A stretch of DNA of 64,000 nt from an uncultured Bacteroidia bacterium (GCA_902773925.1 CACYGI010000001.1:404836-468835), one strand, 5' to 3'. Numbered from the stretch's first letter, positions 32,948-42,972 are shown. Notes: generated by a model not told the origin, from the letters alone. Made by a program: numbers and translations.

Positions 32948-34444
32948 ATGGCAAAGACCGACAAGTCAGCACCCCGCAAGCCCAGAACCAAGGTCAACCT
33001 TGACGCTCTGGGCGAGGAGATGGGCGGCCGCAAGCCGCCCCAGGCCCTTGATGTCGAGGAGGCAGTGCTCGGCGCGCTGCTGCTCGACCCCAATGTGGTA
33101 TCCGAAGTACGCGAACAGCTTGTTTCGGAATGCTTCTACAAAGAGGCCCATCGCAAGATTTTCGACGCCATAACGGCACTGGCAGACCGCAAGGAGCCTA
33201 TCGACATCCTTACGGTAGCCAATGAGCTGGAGCGTCGCGGGGAGCTTGAAGAAGTCGGCGGACGTGCGTTTCTCAGCCGCCTGAGCGTCAAGATCGGCGC
33301 GGCGGCGCACGTGGATTATCATTCGAAGCTTCTGCTTCAGAAGTGGATTCAGCGCGAGCTGATAACGATTTCCTACGAGACGCAGAAGATCGCCTACGAC
33401 GACTCACTGCCCGTAGATGAACTGATCGATTCGGCGCAGAACAAGATTTTCACCCTCGCGGAGAAAAACATCAAGCGCGAGACCGCCCGCGTGGGTTCGG
33501 TCATCACCGATGTCATCGCCGAGATAGAGGAGAGCCAGCAGCGTACCGACAGCCTCAGCGGCGTGCCTTCGGGTTATCGCGGCATCGACTCGGTGACCTT
33601 CGGCTGGCAGAAGTCGGACCTTATCATCATCGCGGCGCGTCCTTCCGTCGGTAAGACGGCATTCGTGCTTACGATGGCCCGCAATATGACCGTGGAGCAC
33701 AATGTCCCGGTCGCGGTATTTTCTCTGGAGATGAGCGACACGCAGCTTATCAAGCGTGTCATGATATCCGAGACCGGACTGTCGGCGGACAAGATCCGCG
33801 GCGCCCGCAAGATGACCGATGCCGACTGGGTGCAGTTGAACGAGGGCGTGGCCCGTCTTTCGTCCGCTCCGCTCTGGATTGACGATACGCCGGGCCTTTC
33901 GATTTTCGAATTTCGTTCGAAAGCCCGCCGCCTGGTCCGCAACAATGGCGTGCAGCTCATCATCATCGACTATCTGCAGCTGATGGTGGGTCCGCCGGAG
34001 CTCAAGGGTATGCGCGAGCAGGAAGTCTCCACCATTTCCCGTTCGCTCAAGTCCATCGCAAAGGAGCTCAACGTCCCGATCATCGCACTTTCGCAGCTCA
34101 ACCGTGCCGTGGAGACGCGCGGCGGCAACAAGCGCCCGCAGCTGAGCGACCTGCGTGAGTCCGGCGCTATCGAGCAGGATGCCGATATCGTGATGTTCAT
34201 CCACCGTCCGGAGATGATGGGCGTCAAGGACGAGAATACTTATGACGGTTATACCGAGCTTATCATAGCCAAGCACCGTAACGGCGAAGTGAAGGATGTA
34301 AGGATGCGTTTCCTCGCTTCAGAAGTCCGGTTTGTCGATGAAAATGACGGTTCGCGCTATGAGGATGACAATTCTGGCGAGCAATTTGAAATGGTAAAGA
34401 GCAAACTGGGTGACATCTCCAGTTTTGAGAATCTTGATGAATAA
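32948..34444 (+). CDS. dnaB: Replicative DNA helicase DnaB
   Basis: 498 residues. The N-terminal DnaB domain (about 35-140) includes DVEEAVLGALLLDP. The RecA-like C-terminal helicase has Walker A ARPSVGKTAF near residue 228, Walker B with IIIDYLQLM near residue 337 and the RESGAIEQDADI motif near residue 398. It unwinds DNA at the fork with primase. The first 30 residues are basic and lack a defined fold. It overlaps the DUF3108 gene by 8 bases. Confidence 0.95.
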   Translation: MAKTDKSAPRKPRTKVNLDALGEEMGGRKPPQALDVEEAVLGALLLDPNVVSEVREQLVSECFYKEAHRKIFDAITALADRKEPIDILTVANELERRGELEEVGGRAFLSRLSVKIGAAAHVDYHSKLLLQKWIQRELITISYETQKIAYDDSLPVDELIDSAQNKIFTLAEKNIKRETARVGSVITDVIAEIEESQQRTDSLSGVPSGYRGIDSVTFGWQKSDLIIIAARPSVGKTAFVLTMARNMTVEHNVPVAVFSLEMSDTQLIKRVMISETGLSADKIRGARKMTDADWVQLNEGVARLSSAPLWIDDTPGLSIFEFRSKARRLVRNNGVQLIIIDYLQLMVGPPELKGMREQEVSTISRSLKSIAKELNVPIIALSQLNRAVETRGGNKRPQLSDLRESGAIEQDADIVMFIHRPEMMGVKDENTYDGYTELIIAKHRNGEVKDVRMRFLASEVRFVDENDGSRYEDDNSGEQFEMVKSKLGDISSFENLDE

Positions 34445-35321
34445 GATACTGCTTACCGTTTTGCTCGCAGCCCTGGCCATTCTGATGCCTTCGGCACTTG
34501 ACGCACAGGAGCTTCCGTTTTCCGACAGGGAACAACTCAGGATAGTAATCCATTACAAATGGGGTTTCAGCGCCGATATCGCTGAACTCAATGTCAATGT
34601 AAAGCAGGAAGAAACGGCCTCCGGGCCCCAGTTTTACACTTCTGCCAAGATAGCCACCTTCAAGGCCTGGGACGGCCTGTTCAAGATACGGGACACTTAT
34701 GAGTCCCGTTTTGCCGCTACGCCGGATCTGATGCCCGTTTATTCGCATCGCAACATCAGCGAGGGAAGCTACTGGGCGCGCAACTATTTCTCGTGGCGCA
34801 ATGATGGCCGGACCATCGATGTCAAGGTTGACAAGCAGAAATACGGTCACCGCGAGTTTGAATACTCGGACAAGGATATCATCCGCGATGTCATAAATCT
34901 TGTTTTTATGATCCGCTATAAGGGCCTGGACAGGATGGCCAAATCCACCCGCGTCAATTATCCAATGGTGATGGACAAGGATCTGGTGACGCTGTCTTTC
35001 AGGATCATTGGCCGCGAGACCAAGAAGATCCCCGGCATCGGCGAGTGCCGGACGATCAAGACAGGCGTCAGTGTCAGGCGCCACGCTCCGAAGGATGCGG
35101 ATGATGCCTCCGACCGTTTTTCTCTGGCCTCCGCATCTGATTCCTCCAATATGGACGGGGCGGATTTCTACGGATCCGAAAAGATTTTCATCTGGTTCTC
35201 GGATGATCAGAATCACCTGCCCCTGTATTTCTCCGCGCCCGTAGCCATCGGCTCGATCAACGGCCGCCTGGCATCGTATTCGGGTCTCAAGTATCCCCTG
35301 GCTTCCCTGATTACACCTTAA
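34437..35321 (+). CDS. DUF3108 exported protein
   Basis: 294 residues beginning MNKILLTVLLAALAIL with a signal peptide cut near AQE. The body is DUF3108, a periplasmic or outer-membrane family of unknown function (fold assignment from family memory). Features include VIHYKWGFSADIAELNV near residue 35 and ESRFAATPDLMPVYSHRNI near residue 95. A segment near residues 215-245 is Asp- and Ser-rich. The start at 34437 is chosen because it gives the signal peptide; an upstream start at 34410 would lie deep in dnaB. Confidence 0.75.
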   Translation: MNKILLTVLLAALAILMPSALDAQELPFSDREQLRIVIHYKWGFSADIAELNVNVKQEETASGPQFYTSAKIATFKAWDGLFKIRDTYESRFAATPDLMPVYSHRNISEGSYWARNYFSWRNDGRTIDVKVDKQKYGHREFEYSDKDIIRDVINLVFMIRYKGLDRMAKSTRVNYPMVMDKDLVTLSFRIIGRETKKIPGIGECRTIKTGVSVRRHAPKDADDASDRFSLASASDSSNMDGADFYGSEKIFIWFSDDQNHLPLYFSAPVAIGSINGRLASYSGLKYPLASLITP

Positions 35322-35326
35322 TCAAT

Positions 35327-35755
35327 ATGAGTAAAGATTCTGTTTCGCACGAGGGACGGGTTGTGGAAATAGGCGAGGAGACAATAAGTGTCGAGATCGT
35401 CAGCCAGGATGCCTGCGCCGCGTGCCACGCCCGTACGGCCTGTGCCGTCTCGGGTGAGAAGGTCAAGATTATCGAAGTTCCGCTGGACGTGCATCTTATG
35501 ACGGCCGGCCTGGCCGTGGGCGATCCCGTGCGGGTCGTTCTTCGGCCGTCTCTTGGACTCAAAGCCGTCTGGCTGGCGTATGTCGCGCCCCTCGCCCTGC
35601 TTCTGGCGTCCATCCTCGTGTTCTCTCTTTGCGGGGTGAAAGAGATTTATGTGGGACTTTTTTCGGTAATTGTGGTAATTTTTTATTACCTTGTGCTTTC
35701 GTTTTTCCGCAACCGGCTCGCGAAGGTTTTTACCTTCACGGTCGAAAAAGTTTAA
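35327..35755 (+). CDS. rseC: SoxR-reducing-system protein RseC family
   Basis: 142 residues. The N-terminal soluble part carries cysteines C30, C33 and C39 (CAAC..., AC). Two transmembrane helices lie at about 83-101 and 104-125. RseC-family proteins are commonly encoded with the Rnf complex and help keep SoxR or other redox proteins reduced. It starts 5 bases after the DUF3108 gene and 12 bases precede rnfB. Confidence 0.82.
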   Translation: MSKDSVSHEGRVVEIGEETISVEIVSQDACAACHARTACAVSGEKVKIIEVPLDVHLMTAGLAVGDPVRVVLRPSLGLKAVWLAYVAPLALLLASILVFSLCGVKEIYVGLFSVIVVIFYYLVLSFFRNRLAKVFTFTVEKV

Positions 35756-35767
35756 AGAGATAAAGAG

Positions 35768-36631
35768 ATGACAATACTGTTTACGGTGGCCTGTCTGTTT
35801 GCGTTGGGGCTGGTCTTTTCCGTAATCCTCTACTTTGTGGCCCAGAAGTTCAAGGTAGAGGAGGACCCCCGGATCGAACAGGTCGAAAAGCTCCTTCCGG
35901 GAGCGAATTGCGGCGGCTGCGGCAATGCAGGCTGCCGCGCCTTTGCAGAGCGCATCGTCTCCGCAGAAAGTATGGAAGGTTTATTCTGTCCTGTGGGAGG
36001 CAATGAGGTGATGAATCAGATAGCGCAGGCTCTTGGCCGCACCGCTGTCGAAGGTGACGCCAAGGTGGCCGTCGTCCGCTGCTCGGGATCTCCCGACTGC
36101 CGCAAGCGCACCAGCGTCTATGACGGATATGCCTCCTGCAAGGTGATGGCTTCGCTCTACAAGGGAGATACCGACTGCAGTTATGGTTGTCTTGGCCTTG
36201 GCGACTGCGCTTCGGCCTGCGAATTCGGCGGCGTCTCGATGGATCCGGTTCGCCACCTTCCCATTATCGATACCAGCATCTGCGTAGGATGCGGCGGCTG
36301 CGCGGAGGCCTGCCCCAAGGGCGTGATCGAGCTGCGTTCGCGCGGCCTCAAGGAGCGTCGCGTCTATGTGTCCTGCGTCAATCGCGATAAGGGGGCCATC
36401 ACCCGCAAGGCCTGCACGGTCGGCTGCATCGGCTGCGGCAAGTGCGCGAAGGTCTGCCCCTTCGATGCCATCAAGGTCGAAGGCAATGTCGCTTATATAG
36501 ATTTTACCAAGTGCCGGCTTTGCCGCAAATGCGTCGAAGAATGCCCTACGCACGCGATTGCGGCGGTCAATTTCCCGCCCAAGCCGCCCGTGGCTCCGGT
36601 TGAGGTACAAGCTAAGGAGGAACAGCAATGA
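35768..36631 (+). CDS. rnfB: Rnf electron transport complex subunit B
   Basis: 287 residues. An N-terminal membrane helix is at about 3-24. An Fe4S4 domain follows (GANCGGCGNAGC and later FCPVGG near residue 75). Cysteine-rich ferredoxin groups then appear: CSYGCLGLGDCASAC, CVGCGGCAEACP, CIGCGKCAKVCP and CRLCRKCVEECP. RnfB accepts electrons from ferredoxin. The gene overlaps rnfC by 4 bases. Its length and extra clusters fit Rnf of Bacteroidota. Confidence 0.95.
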   Translation: MTILFTVACLFALGLVFSVILYFVAQKFKVEEDPRIEQVEKLLPGANCGGCGNAGCRAFAERIVSAESMEGLFCPVGGNEVMNQIAQALGRTAVEGDAKVAVVRCSGSPDCRKRTSVYDGYASCKVMASLYKGDTDCSYGCLGLGDCASACEFGGVSMDPVRHLPIIDTSICVGCGGCAEACPKGVIELRSRGLKERRVYVSCVNRDKGAITRKACTVGCIGCGKCAKVCPFDAIKVEGNVAYIDFTKCRLCRKCVEECPTHAIAAVNFPPKPPVAPVEVQAKEEQQ

Positions 36632-37962
36632 AATCCAATACATTCTCCATTGGCGGAGTGCATCCGCACGAGTGGAAGAAAGCCGCTTCAAGTCCGATAG
36701 AGGATTTTCCGCTGCCCGAAGAAGCTGCAGTCTCGATGGCGCAGCATCTCGGTTCGCCCGCAGAGCCCGTAGTGGCAAAGGGTGACAAGGTCCTCGTGGG
36801 CCAGCTGATCGGCCGCGCCACTTCGTTTGTCTCGGCGCCCGTCCATTCCCCGTATTCGGGTACCGTGAAGGCTGTCGAGCCGCGCGCGGATATCGCAGGC
36901 AATATGGTAATGCACGTAGTCATCACGGTCGAAGGCGACCAGTGGCTGCCTGAGATCGACCGTACGCCGGATGTCCCGATGGAGGTCCGTTTCAGTGCGG
37001 AGGAGATTCTTGCAAAGATCAAGGATGCCGGTATCGTCGGTCTGGGCGGTGCGGCATTTCCCACGCATATCAAGCTCAATCCCCAGAAGAAGGTAGAGTG
37101 CCTCATCATCAACGGTACCGAATGCGAGCCCTGCCTTTCTTCGGATGACCGGATAATGCGCGAATATCCGCGCCAGATCATAATGGGCGCCCGTCTGATG
37201 ATGCGTGCCCTCGGCACCGATACCTGCTACATCGGCATCGAGGAGAACAAGCCCGAGGCTATCCAGGCGCTGGGCGACGTGGCTGCATACTGGCCCGGAC
37301 AGAAAGTGGTCGTGCTTCGCAAGAAATATCCCCAGGGCGGTGAGAAGCAGCTTATTGATGCCGTTATCGGCCGCCGCGTCCCGTCCCTCGGCCTTCCCAT
37401 AGATACGGGCGCAGTCGTCCAGAACGTGGGCACCGCGCTTGCCGTCTATGAGGCTGTCCAGAAGAACAAGCCCCTCATCGACAACGTATTTACCCTTACC
37501 GGTCCCAATCTCGAAGTTCATCGCAACTTCCGCGTGAGGGTCGGTACGCCTTACAGCAAGATTCTGGCTGCGGCCGGCAATCTTCCCGAAGGCCCCCTCA
37601 AGCTTATTTCCGGCGGCCCGCTGATGGGCAAGGCTATCGCCAATATCGAAGCCACCACGCTCAAGGCTTCATCTTCGCTGCTGATCCTTTCCGGCGATAT
37701 GGTGCCCCGCAACCCGGAAATGTCCTGCATCCGTTGTGGCAAGTGCGTAAAGGCCTGCCCGATGGGTCTGGAACCTTATCTTCTCAACCGTCTCTGCCGT
37801 GCAGGCGGCCGTCAGGACGAGCTGGAGAAGGAGCGAATTTATGACTGTATCGAATGTGGCTGCTGCCAGTTCACCTGTCCTTCCTACATTCCGCTGCTGG
37901 ATATGATCCGCACGGGCAAGGCGGAGGTGATGAAGATAATGCGCAGCCGTTCCAAAAAATAG
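36628..37962 (+). CDS. rnfC: Rnf electron transport complex subunit C
   Basis: 444 residues. RnfC is the NADH-facing subunit. The N-terminal barrel-like domain starts with GGVHPHEWK. The FMN/NAD-binding region includes IVGLGGAAFPTH near residue 137 and NGTECEPC near residue 163. Two [4Fe-4S] ferredoxin motifs are at the C-terminus: CIRCGKCVKACP and CIECGCCQFTCP. It is transcribed with the other rnf genes. A 5-base gap separates its stop from rnfD. Confidence 0.95.
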   Translation: MKSNTFSIGGVHPHEWKKAASSPIEDFPLPEEAAVSMAQHLGSPAEPVVAKGDKVLVGQLIGRATSFVSAPVHSPYSGTVKAVEPRADIAGNMVMHVVITVEGDQWLPEIDRTPDVPMEVRFSAEEILAKIKDAGIVGLGGAAFPTHIKLNPQKKVECLIINGTECEPCLSSDDRIMREYPRQIIMGARLMMRALGTDTCYIGIEENKPEAIQALGDVAAYWPGQKVVVLRKKYPQGGEKQLIDAVIGRRVPSLGLPIDTGAVVQNVGTALAVYEAVQKNKPLIDNVFTLTGPNLEVHRNFRVRVGTPYSKILAAAGNLPEGPLKLISGGPLMGKAIANIEATTLKASSSLLILSGDMVPRNPEMSCIRCGKCVKACPMGLEPYLLNRLCRAGGRQDELEKERIYDCIECGCCQFTCPSYIPLLDMIRTGKAEVMKIMRSRSKK

Positions 37963-37967
37963 TGGAA

Positions 37968-38993
37968 ATGATGGATAAACTGACAGTTTCCCCTTCGCCC
38001 CACGTGCACGGACGGTTTTCGACCCGTTCGCTGATGCTGGACGTGCTCATCGCGCTTGTTCCTGCCGTCATAATGGCCGTGGCATTCTATGGATGGGCCG
38101 CTCTCAAGCTTCTGTTGATAAGCGTGGCCGGCTGCGTTGCGATAGAGTATCTTATCGGACGGTTCCTGCTCAGGGCCAAGGTCAGCATCACGGATCTTTC
38201 GGCCGTTGTGACAGGTGTCCTGCTGGCGCTCAACCTGCCTTCGTCGGCACCCTGGTGGATTCCGCTCATAGGTGCGGTGCTGGCTATCGGAGTGGCCAAG
38301 ATGACTTTCGGCGGTATCGGACAGAACCTCTACAATCCGGCTCTGGTGGCACGTGTCTTCCTGCTGATTTCATTCCCGGTGATAATGACCGACTGGACTC
38401 TTACCGAACCGCTTGTGTCCACCGCCGCTCCCTGGCTTCAGGGACAGGTTGACGCCTTCACCGGTGCGACGCCCCTGGGCCTTGTTTCCGAGGGCCTCAA
38501 ATCCGGTATCGCAGTCCCTGAGATAATGCAGCAGGGACAGTTCACCTGGCAGCAGCTGCTGCTCGTCTCCCTGGGCGGTTCGATGGGCGAGGTTTCTTCG
38601 CTGGCGCTGATTCTGGGCTTTGTATATCTGCTCTGCCGCCGCGTCATCCGGCCCACGATTCCCGTTACGGTGGTCGCTACGGTCGCAGTCCTTACGCTGA
38701 TATTCTCCCTGATCGATCCCGCCCGCTTTACCGGTCCGGTATTCAATATCTTCACCGGCGGATTGCTCCTGGGAGCGATATTCATGGCCACGGACTATGT
38801 CACCTCGCCGATGTCCTTCAAGGGCCAGGTCATCTACGCCGTGGGCATCGGAGCCATTTCGGTATTCATCCGCTATTTCGGCTCGTATCCCGAAGGCGTA
38901 TCATTCTCGATCCTGATAATGAACAGCGCCGTTCCGCTGCTCAACAAATATTTCAAGCCGCGTCGCTTCGCGGGGGAGGTTCGCAATGGCTAG
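37968..38993 (+). CDS. rnfD: Rnf electron transport complex subunit D
   Basis: 341 residues with about nine membrane helices. The FMN-attachment motif of Rnf/Nqr D-type subunits is TGATPLG near residue 163, where the flavin is linked to Thr. The N-terminus is SPSPHVHGRFS. Start at ATG 37968 or 37971 cannot be told apart. The frame is open further upstream inside rnfC and is ignored. It overlaps rnfG by 8 bases. Confidence 0.94.
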   Translation: MMDKLTVSPSPHVHGRFSTRSLMLDVLIALVPAVIMAVAFYGWAALKLLLISVAGCVAIEYLIGRFLLRAKVSITDLSAVVTGVLLALNLPSSAPWWIPLIGAVLAIGVAKMTFGGIGQNLYNPALVARVFLLISFPVIMTDWTLTEPLVSTAAPWLQGQVDAFTGATPLGLVSEGLKSGIAVPEIMQQGQFTWQQLLLVSLGGSMGEVSSLALILGFVYLLCRRVIRPTIPVTVVATVAVLTLIFSLIDPARFTGPVFNIFTGGLLLGAIFMATDYVTSPMSFKGQVIYAVGIGAISVFIRYFGSYPEGVSFSILIMNSAVPLLNKYFKPRRFAGEVRNG

Positions 38994-39579
38994 ACCTTCT
39001 ACTTTCAAGAATATGGTCCTCGCGCTGGTGCTCATCTGCACTGTGTGCGCCGCGCTGCTGGGCGGGATTTACTCTCTTACCGAGCAAAAGATAGCCCAGA
39101 CCAAGGCTGCCAAGGCCAAGGCCGCGATCGCAGCCGTCCTGCCGGAGTTTGATAACGACCCTTCCGACAATGCCGCCAGGGTCGGCGCTGGCGAGATATA
39201 TACTGCCACGCGGGACAGCGTTACGGTAGGATATGCCGTCAAGGTCAAGACTACGGGCTTTGGCGGAGCGATAACGATGATGGTCGGTTTCCTGCCCGAC
39301 GGCACGATCTACGACACCGATGTCATCGAGCACAGCGAGACTCCGGGCCTCGGAGCCAAGATCACGGACGGGCAGTGCAACCCGCGCGTCCAGGTCTGCG
39401 GCTACAATCCTTCACTGTCCAATCTTACCGTCGCCAAGGATGGCGGCGATATCGACGGCATTACCGCTTCGACGATAACCTCGAGGGCATTCCTCAAGGG
39501 TATCGCTTCGGCATACGACGTATTTGCAGAGTTTACCGGGGCCCAGCCTCACAATACCACTGAAGCAAATGAGCGCTAA
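38986..39579 (+). CDS. rnfG: Rnf electron transport complex subunit G
   Basis: 197 residues: one N-terminal membrane helix (about 10-30) and a periplasmic FMN-binding domain. The flavin Thr lies in ITASTITSRAF near residue 165, equivalent to SGATxTS in relatives (the Gly is Ala-Ser here). The segment HSETPGLGAKI near residue 117 is typical of the family. It overlaps rnfD and rnfE (11 bases at the 3' end). Confidence 0.93.
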   Translation: MARPSTFKNMVLALVLICTVCAALLGGIYSLTEQKIAQTKAAKAKAAIAAVLPEFDNDPSDNAARVGAGEIYTATRDSVTVGYAVKVKTTGFGGAITMMVGFLPDGTIYDTDVIEHSETPGLGAKITDGQCNPRVQVCGYNPSLSNLTVAKDGGDIDGITASTITSRAFLKGIASAYDVFAEFTGAQPHNTTEANER

Positions 39580-40165
39580 GAACAAAAGCCTGTCCCTGAT
39601 TATCGACGGCATCATCAAGAACAACCCCACGTTCGTCCTCGTGCTCGGTATGTGCCCTACGCTGGGTACCACCACTTCCGCGCTCAACGGTATGGGTATG
39701 GGACTTGCCACGATGTTCGTGCTTGTCCTTTCCAATATGGCCATTTCAGCCACGGCCCGTTTCATCCCCGACAAGGTCCGCATACCTTCTTATATAGTCA
39801 TAATCGCGACCTTCGTCACGCTCGTGCAGTTCCTGCTGCAGGCGTACCTGCCCTCGCTTTATGACACTCTCGGATTGTTCATCCCTCTGATCGTGGTCAA
39901 CTGCATCGTGCTCGGCCGCGCGGAGGCCTTTGCCAACAAGCATACCGTCGGTGAATCAGCGCTGGACGGCATCGGTATCGGTCTCGGATTTACGCTCGCC
40001 CTTACGGCTCTCGGCCTGGTGCGCGAGATTCTCGGCAGCGGCAGTGCCTTCGGCTGGCATTTCACCTCTTCGGACGGAATGCTCGCCTTCGTGCTTGCGC
40101 CCGGCGCATTCCTCGTGCTGGGATATCTGATGGTTATATTCAACAAACTCACCAAAAAGGCATAG
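39569..40165 (+). CDS. rnfE: Rnf electron transport complex subunit E
   Basis: 198 residues with six membrane helices. Starts MSAKNKSLSLIIDGIIKNNP. The NPTFVLVLGMCPTLG block near residue 20 is conserved in RnfE and NqrD, and the Cys takes part in the membrane [2Fe-2S] cluster shared with RnfA. The frame begins at 39524, but ATG 39569 gives the family N-terminus. The gene runs on to rnfA after 3 bases. Confidence 0.94.
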   Translation: MSAKNKSLSLIIDGIIKNNPTFVLVLGMCPTLGTTTSALNGMGMGLATMFVLVLSNMAISATARFIPDKVRIPSYIVIIATFVTLVQFLLQAYLPSLYDTLGLFIPLIVVNCIVLGRAEAFANKHTVGESALDGIGIGLGFTLALTALGLVREILGSGSAFGWHFTSSDGMLAFVLAPGAFLVLGYLMVIFNKLTKKA

Positions 40166-40168
40166 GCG

Positions 40169-40789
40169 ATGGTTTACTTTCTCATACTGATATCGGCTGT
40201 ATTTGTCAATAATGTCGTCCTGGCGCAGTTCCTCGGCATCTGCCCGTTCTTCGGCGTATCCAAGAAGGTGAGCACCGCAGTCGGCATGTCCGCAGCCGTG
40301 ATGTTCGTGATGGCACTTGCCACGCTCGTAACCTATCTTCTCCAGAATTACGTTCTGATCCCTCTACAGATCGAATTCCTGCAGACCATCAGTTTCATCC
40401 TGGTCATTGCGGCTCTGGTGCAGATGGTCGAGATCATCCTCAAGAAGATCAGTCCCTCGCTCTATCAGGCGCTGGGTATTTTCCTGCCCCTGATTACTAC
40501 CAACTGCGTCGTGCTGGGTGTGGCCATCCAGGTGGTCAGCAGCGAGTTCCCCTATGTCAACAATGTCCTGACAGACGGCACGGTCTCCAATATGATGAAC
40601 CTCGGCCAGGCTGTCGTCTTTGCAATCTGCACGGCCCTCGGCTACGGCCTGGCGCTGATTCTCTTCGCCGGAATGCGTGAGCAGATGGAGATGAACAACG
40701 TTCCCAAGCCGTTCCGCGGCATTCCCATCGCGCTTATCACTGCCGGCATAATGGCTATGGCATTTATGGGATTTTCAGGACTGGTCTGA
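40169..40789 (+). CDS. rnfA: Rnf electron transport complex subunit A
   Basis: 206 residues, six membrane helices, close paralogue of RnfE in inverted topology. The N-terminus contains [20 protein letters not shown] with the Cys of the shared membrane cluster, and the middle contains [13 protein letters not shown]. It completes the set rnfBCDGEA for ferredoxin:NAD+ oxidoreduction coupled to ion movement. The small TPR gene begins 3 bases later. Confidence 0.95.
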   Translation: MVYFLILISAVFVNNVVLAQFLGICPFFGVSKKVSTAVGMSAAVMFVMALATLVTYLLQNYVLIPLQIEFLQTISFILVIAALVQMVEIILKKISPSLYQALGIFLPLITTNCVVLGVAIQVVSSEFPYVNNVLTDGTVSNMMNLGQAVVFAICTALGYGLALILFAGMREQMEMNNVPKPFRGIPIALITAGIMAMAFMGFSGLV

Positions 40790-40792
40790 TAG

Positions 40793-41065
40793 ATGGCGGA
40801 AGTTACCCTCTCTGATATCGTAGGCCTGCTGCTTGAGAAAAAGCGCGACGAAGCGCATTCCAGGCTGCTGGACTTCCTGCGTACACATCCCGATGACGCG
40901 GAAGCCTGGCTTATGCTCGGCAACCTCTACCGTTCGCATCATATGTGGCGCGAGGCCATCGATGCCTTCAATCACGCCAAGCTCCTCAATCCGGCGGGGC
41001 CGGCGGATGCGTCCATCGAAGGTATTCTGGAGATACTGCACTCCCTTCCGGGAGAATCTTACTGA
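40793..41065 (+). CDS. Small TPR-repeat protein
   Basis: 90 residues with TPR-like helices: DEAHSRLLDFLRTHPDDAEAW and LMLGNLYRSHHMWREAIDAF, then FNHAKLLNPAG. It is soluble and has no signal peptide. It is the last gene of the rnf array; the 3' end overlaps the convergent methyltransferase gene by 7 bases. It may be an assembly or scaffold protein of Rnf; this is only suggested by position. Confidence 0.75.
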   Translation: MAEVTLSDIVGLLLEKKRDEAHSRLLDFLRTHPDDAEAWLMLGNLYRSHHMWREAIDAFNHAKLLNPAGPADASIEGILEILHSLPGESY

Positions 41066-41592
41066 CACAAGGCGCGGAATACGTGCCACAGCACGATACC
41101 CGTGGCTACCGAAACGTTGAGCGAATGCTTCGTGCCCTGCTGGGGGATCTCGAGGCACATATCGCTCGCGTCGGCGACTCTCTGGTCAACGCCGCTTACC
41201 TCGTTGCCGAAGACAAATGCATAACGGCGGCCGGCTTCCGGCCGGAAATCCTGCAGCATGGTGGAGTTTTCGGTCTGCTCCACGCTCACGATGGTATAGC
41301 CTTCCGATTTGAGCCTGCTCACTACCTCCAGCGTATCGGCGGCGTATTCCCAGTCCACGGTAAACTCGGCCCCAAGGGCGGATTTGTGCATCTGCGGGGT
41401 GGGAGGTACGGCGCAGATGCCGCACAGCCAGATCTTTTCCATCCGGAACGCATCTGCCGTGCGGAAGGCCGAGCCGATGTTATGCTGGCTGCGCAGGTTG
41501 TCCAGAACCACGGCCACCGGAAGCTTGTCCGCACTGCGGAATTCTTCGGCGCTGGGGCGATTCAGTTCGCTATTGAAAAGTTTTCTGAACAT
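41059..41592 (-). CDS. SpoU/TrmH-family RNA 2'-O-methyltransferase
   Basis: 177 residues of the trefoil-knot SPOUT superfamily. Motif 1 is NIGSAFRTADAF near residue 38 (Asn and Arg). Motif 2 is GNEVSGVDQ near residue 127, and motif 3 is HSLNVSVATGI near residue 153. These bind S-adenosylmethionine and the RNA 2'-OH. Target RNA cannot be told; TrmH or TrmL-like tRNA methylation is possible. It is convergent with the TPR gene and divergent from glyA. Confidence 0.85.
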   Translation of the reverse strand: MFRKLFNSELNRPSAEEFRSADKLPVAVVLDNLRSQHNIGSAFRTADAFRMEKIWLCGICAVPPTPQMHKSALGAEFTVDWEYAADTLEVVSRLKSEGYTIVSVEQTENSTMLQDFRPEAGRRYAFVFGNEVSGVDQRVADASDMCLEIPQQGTKHSLNVSVATGIVLWHVFRALCQ

Positions 41593-41671
41593 ATAGGTAT
41601 AAATGCGCGGAAAAGACTATATTTGCAGGACTCAAATAACGCATGCAAACATACAAATAAATAACAATACG

Positions 41672-42952
41672 ATGAAACAGGATATCGAAATTTCCGAATT
41701 GCTCCGCAAGGAAGAAGAACGCCAGCAGAACGGCATCGAGCTGATCGCTTCAGAGAATTTTGTAAGCCGTCAGGTCCTCGAGGCTCTTGGAAGTGTCTGC
41801 ACCAACAAGTATGCTGAAGGCTACCCCAACGCACGCTACTACGGCGGTTGCGAGGTGGTGGACCAGATAGAGCAGCTTGCCATTGACCGCATCAAGAAGA
41901 TTTTTGACGCCGAATTCGCCAATGTCCAGCCGCACTCCGGTGCACAGGCCAACATGGCTGTCTTCCAGGCGTGCCTCAAGCCCGGCGATACGTTTATGGG
42001 CCTTGACCTGGCTCACGGCGGACACCTTACCCACGGCTCGCCGGTCAACGTCTCCGGTATCCTCTACAAGGCAGTCGCATACCAGCTCAACCCCGAGACC
42101 GGTCTTGTTGACTATGACGACATGGAGCGCAAGGCTCTCGAGCACAAGCCGAAGCTGATCGTCGGCGGTGCATCCGCCTACTCCCGCGAATGGGACTGGG
42201 AGCGTATGCGTGCCATCGCAGACAAGGTGGGCGCCATCTTTATGGTCGATATGGCTCACCCCGCCGGCCTGATCGCAGCCGGTCTGCTCAAGAATCCTGT
42301 CAAGTATGCCCACATCGTTACTTCTACCACCCACAAGACCCTGCGCGGTCCCCGTGGCGGTATCATTCTCATCGGCAAGGATTTCGACAACCCGTGGGGT
42401 ATCACCACTCCCAAGGGCGAGATCAAGAAGATGTCCGCGCTGATCAATTCCGCAGTCTTCCCGGGTATCCAGGGCGGTCCGCTCGAGCACTGCATCGCAG
42501 CCAAGGCGGTCTCTTTCTACGAGGCTCTGCAGCCTGAGTTCAAGGAGTACCAGATGCAGGTCAAGAAGAACGCCGTGGCAATGGCCGAGGCTTTCATCGC
42601 CAAGGGTTACAAAGTGGTTTCCGGCGGTACCGACAATCACCTGCTGCTGATCGATCTTCGCACCAAGTTCCCCGATCTTACCGGCAAGGTGGCCGAGAAG
42701 GCGCTTGTCCGTGCAGGCATTACGGTCAACAAGAACATGGTTCCGTTCGACAGCCGTTCACCGTTCCAGACTTCGGGTATCCGCGTGGGTACTCCCGCCG
42801 TCACTTCCCGCGGTCTTCGCGAGAAGGAGATGCCCGAGATCGTGGATCTGATCGACCGCGTCCTCTCCAATGTTGAGGATGAGGCGGTTATCAACCAGGT
42901 CCACGAGCAGGTACGCATGAAGATGTCCGGTCTGCCGCTTAACCGCTGGTAA
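41672..42952 (+). CDS. glyA: Serine hydroxymethyltransferase
   Basis: 426 residues. It converts serine and tetrahydrofolate to glycine and methylene-THF. The PLP lysine lies in [14 protein letters not shown] near residue 222; the DMAHPAGL and [11 protein letters not shown] motifs are also present. Start at 41672 ([11 protein letters not shown]) gives the family N-terminus; the frame extends to 41603. TATATTTGC at 41618-41626 is a -7 element without a clear -33. Confidence 0.96.
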   Translation: MKQDIEISELLRKEEERQQNGIELIASENFVSRQVLEALGSVCTNKYAEGYPNARYYGGCEVVDQIEQLAIDRIKKIFDAEFANVQPHSGAQANMAVFQACLKPGDTFMGLDLAHGGHLTHGSPVNVSGILYKAVAYQLNPETGLVDYDDMERKALEHKPKLIVGGASAYSREWDWERMRAIADKVGAIFMVDMAHPAGLIAAGLLKNPVKYAHIVTSTTHKTLRGPRGGIILIGKDFDNPWGITTPKGEIKKMSALINSAVFPGIQGGPLEHCIAAKAVSFYEALQPEFKEYQMQVKKNAVAMAEAFIAKGYKVVSGGTDNHLLLIDLRTKFPDLTGKVAEKALVRAGITVNKNMVPFDSRSPFQTSGIRVGTPAVTSRGLREKEMPEIVDLIDRVLSNVEDEAVINQVHEQVRMKMSGLPLNRW

Positions 42953-42972
42953 CGGGCGTTGAGGGAAAAAAG

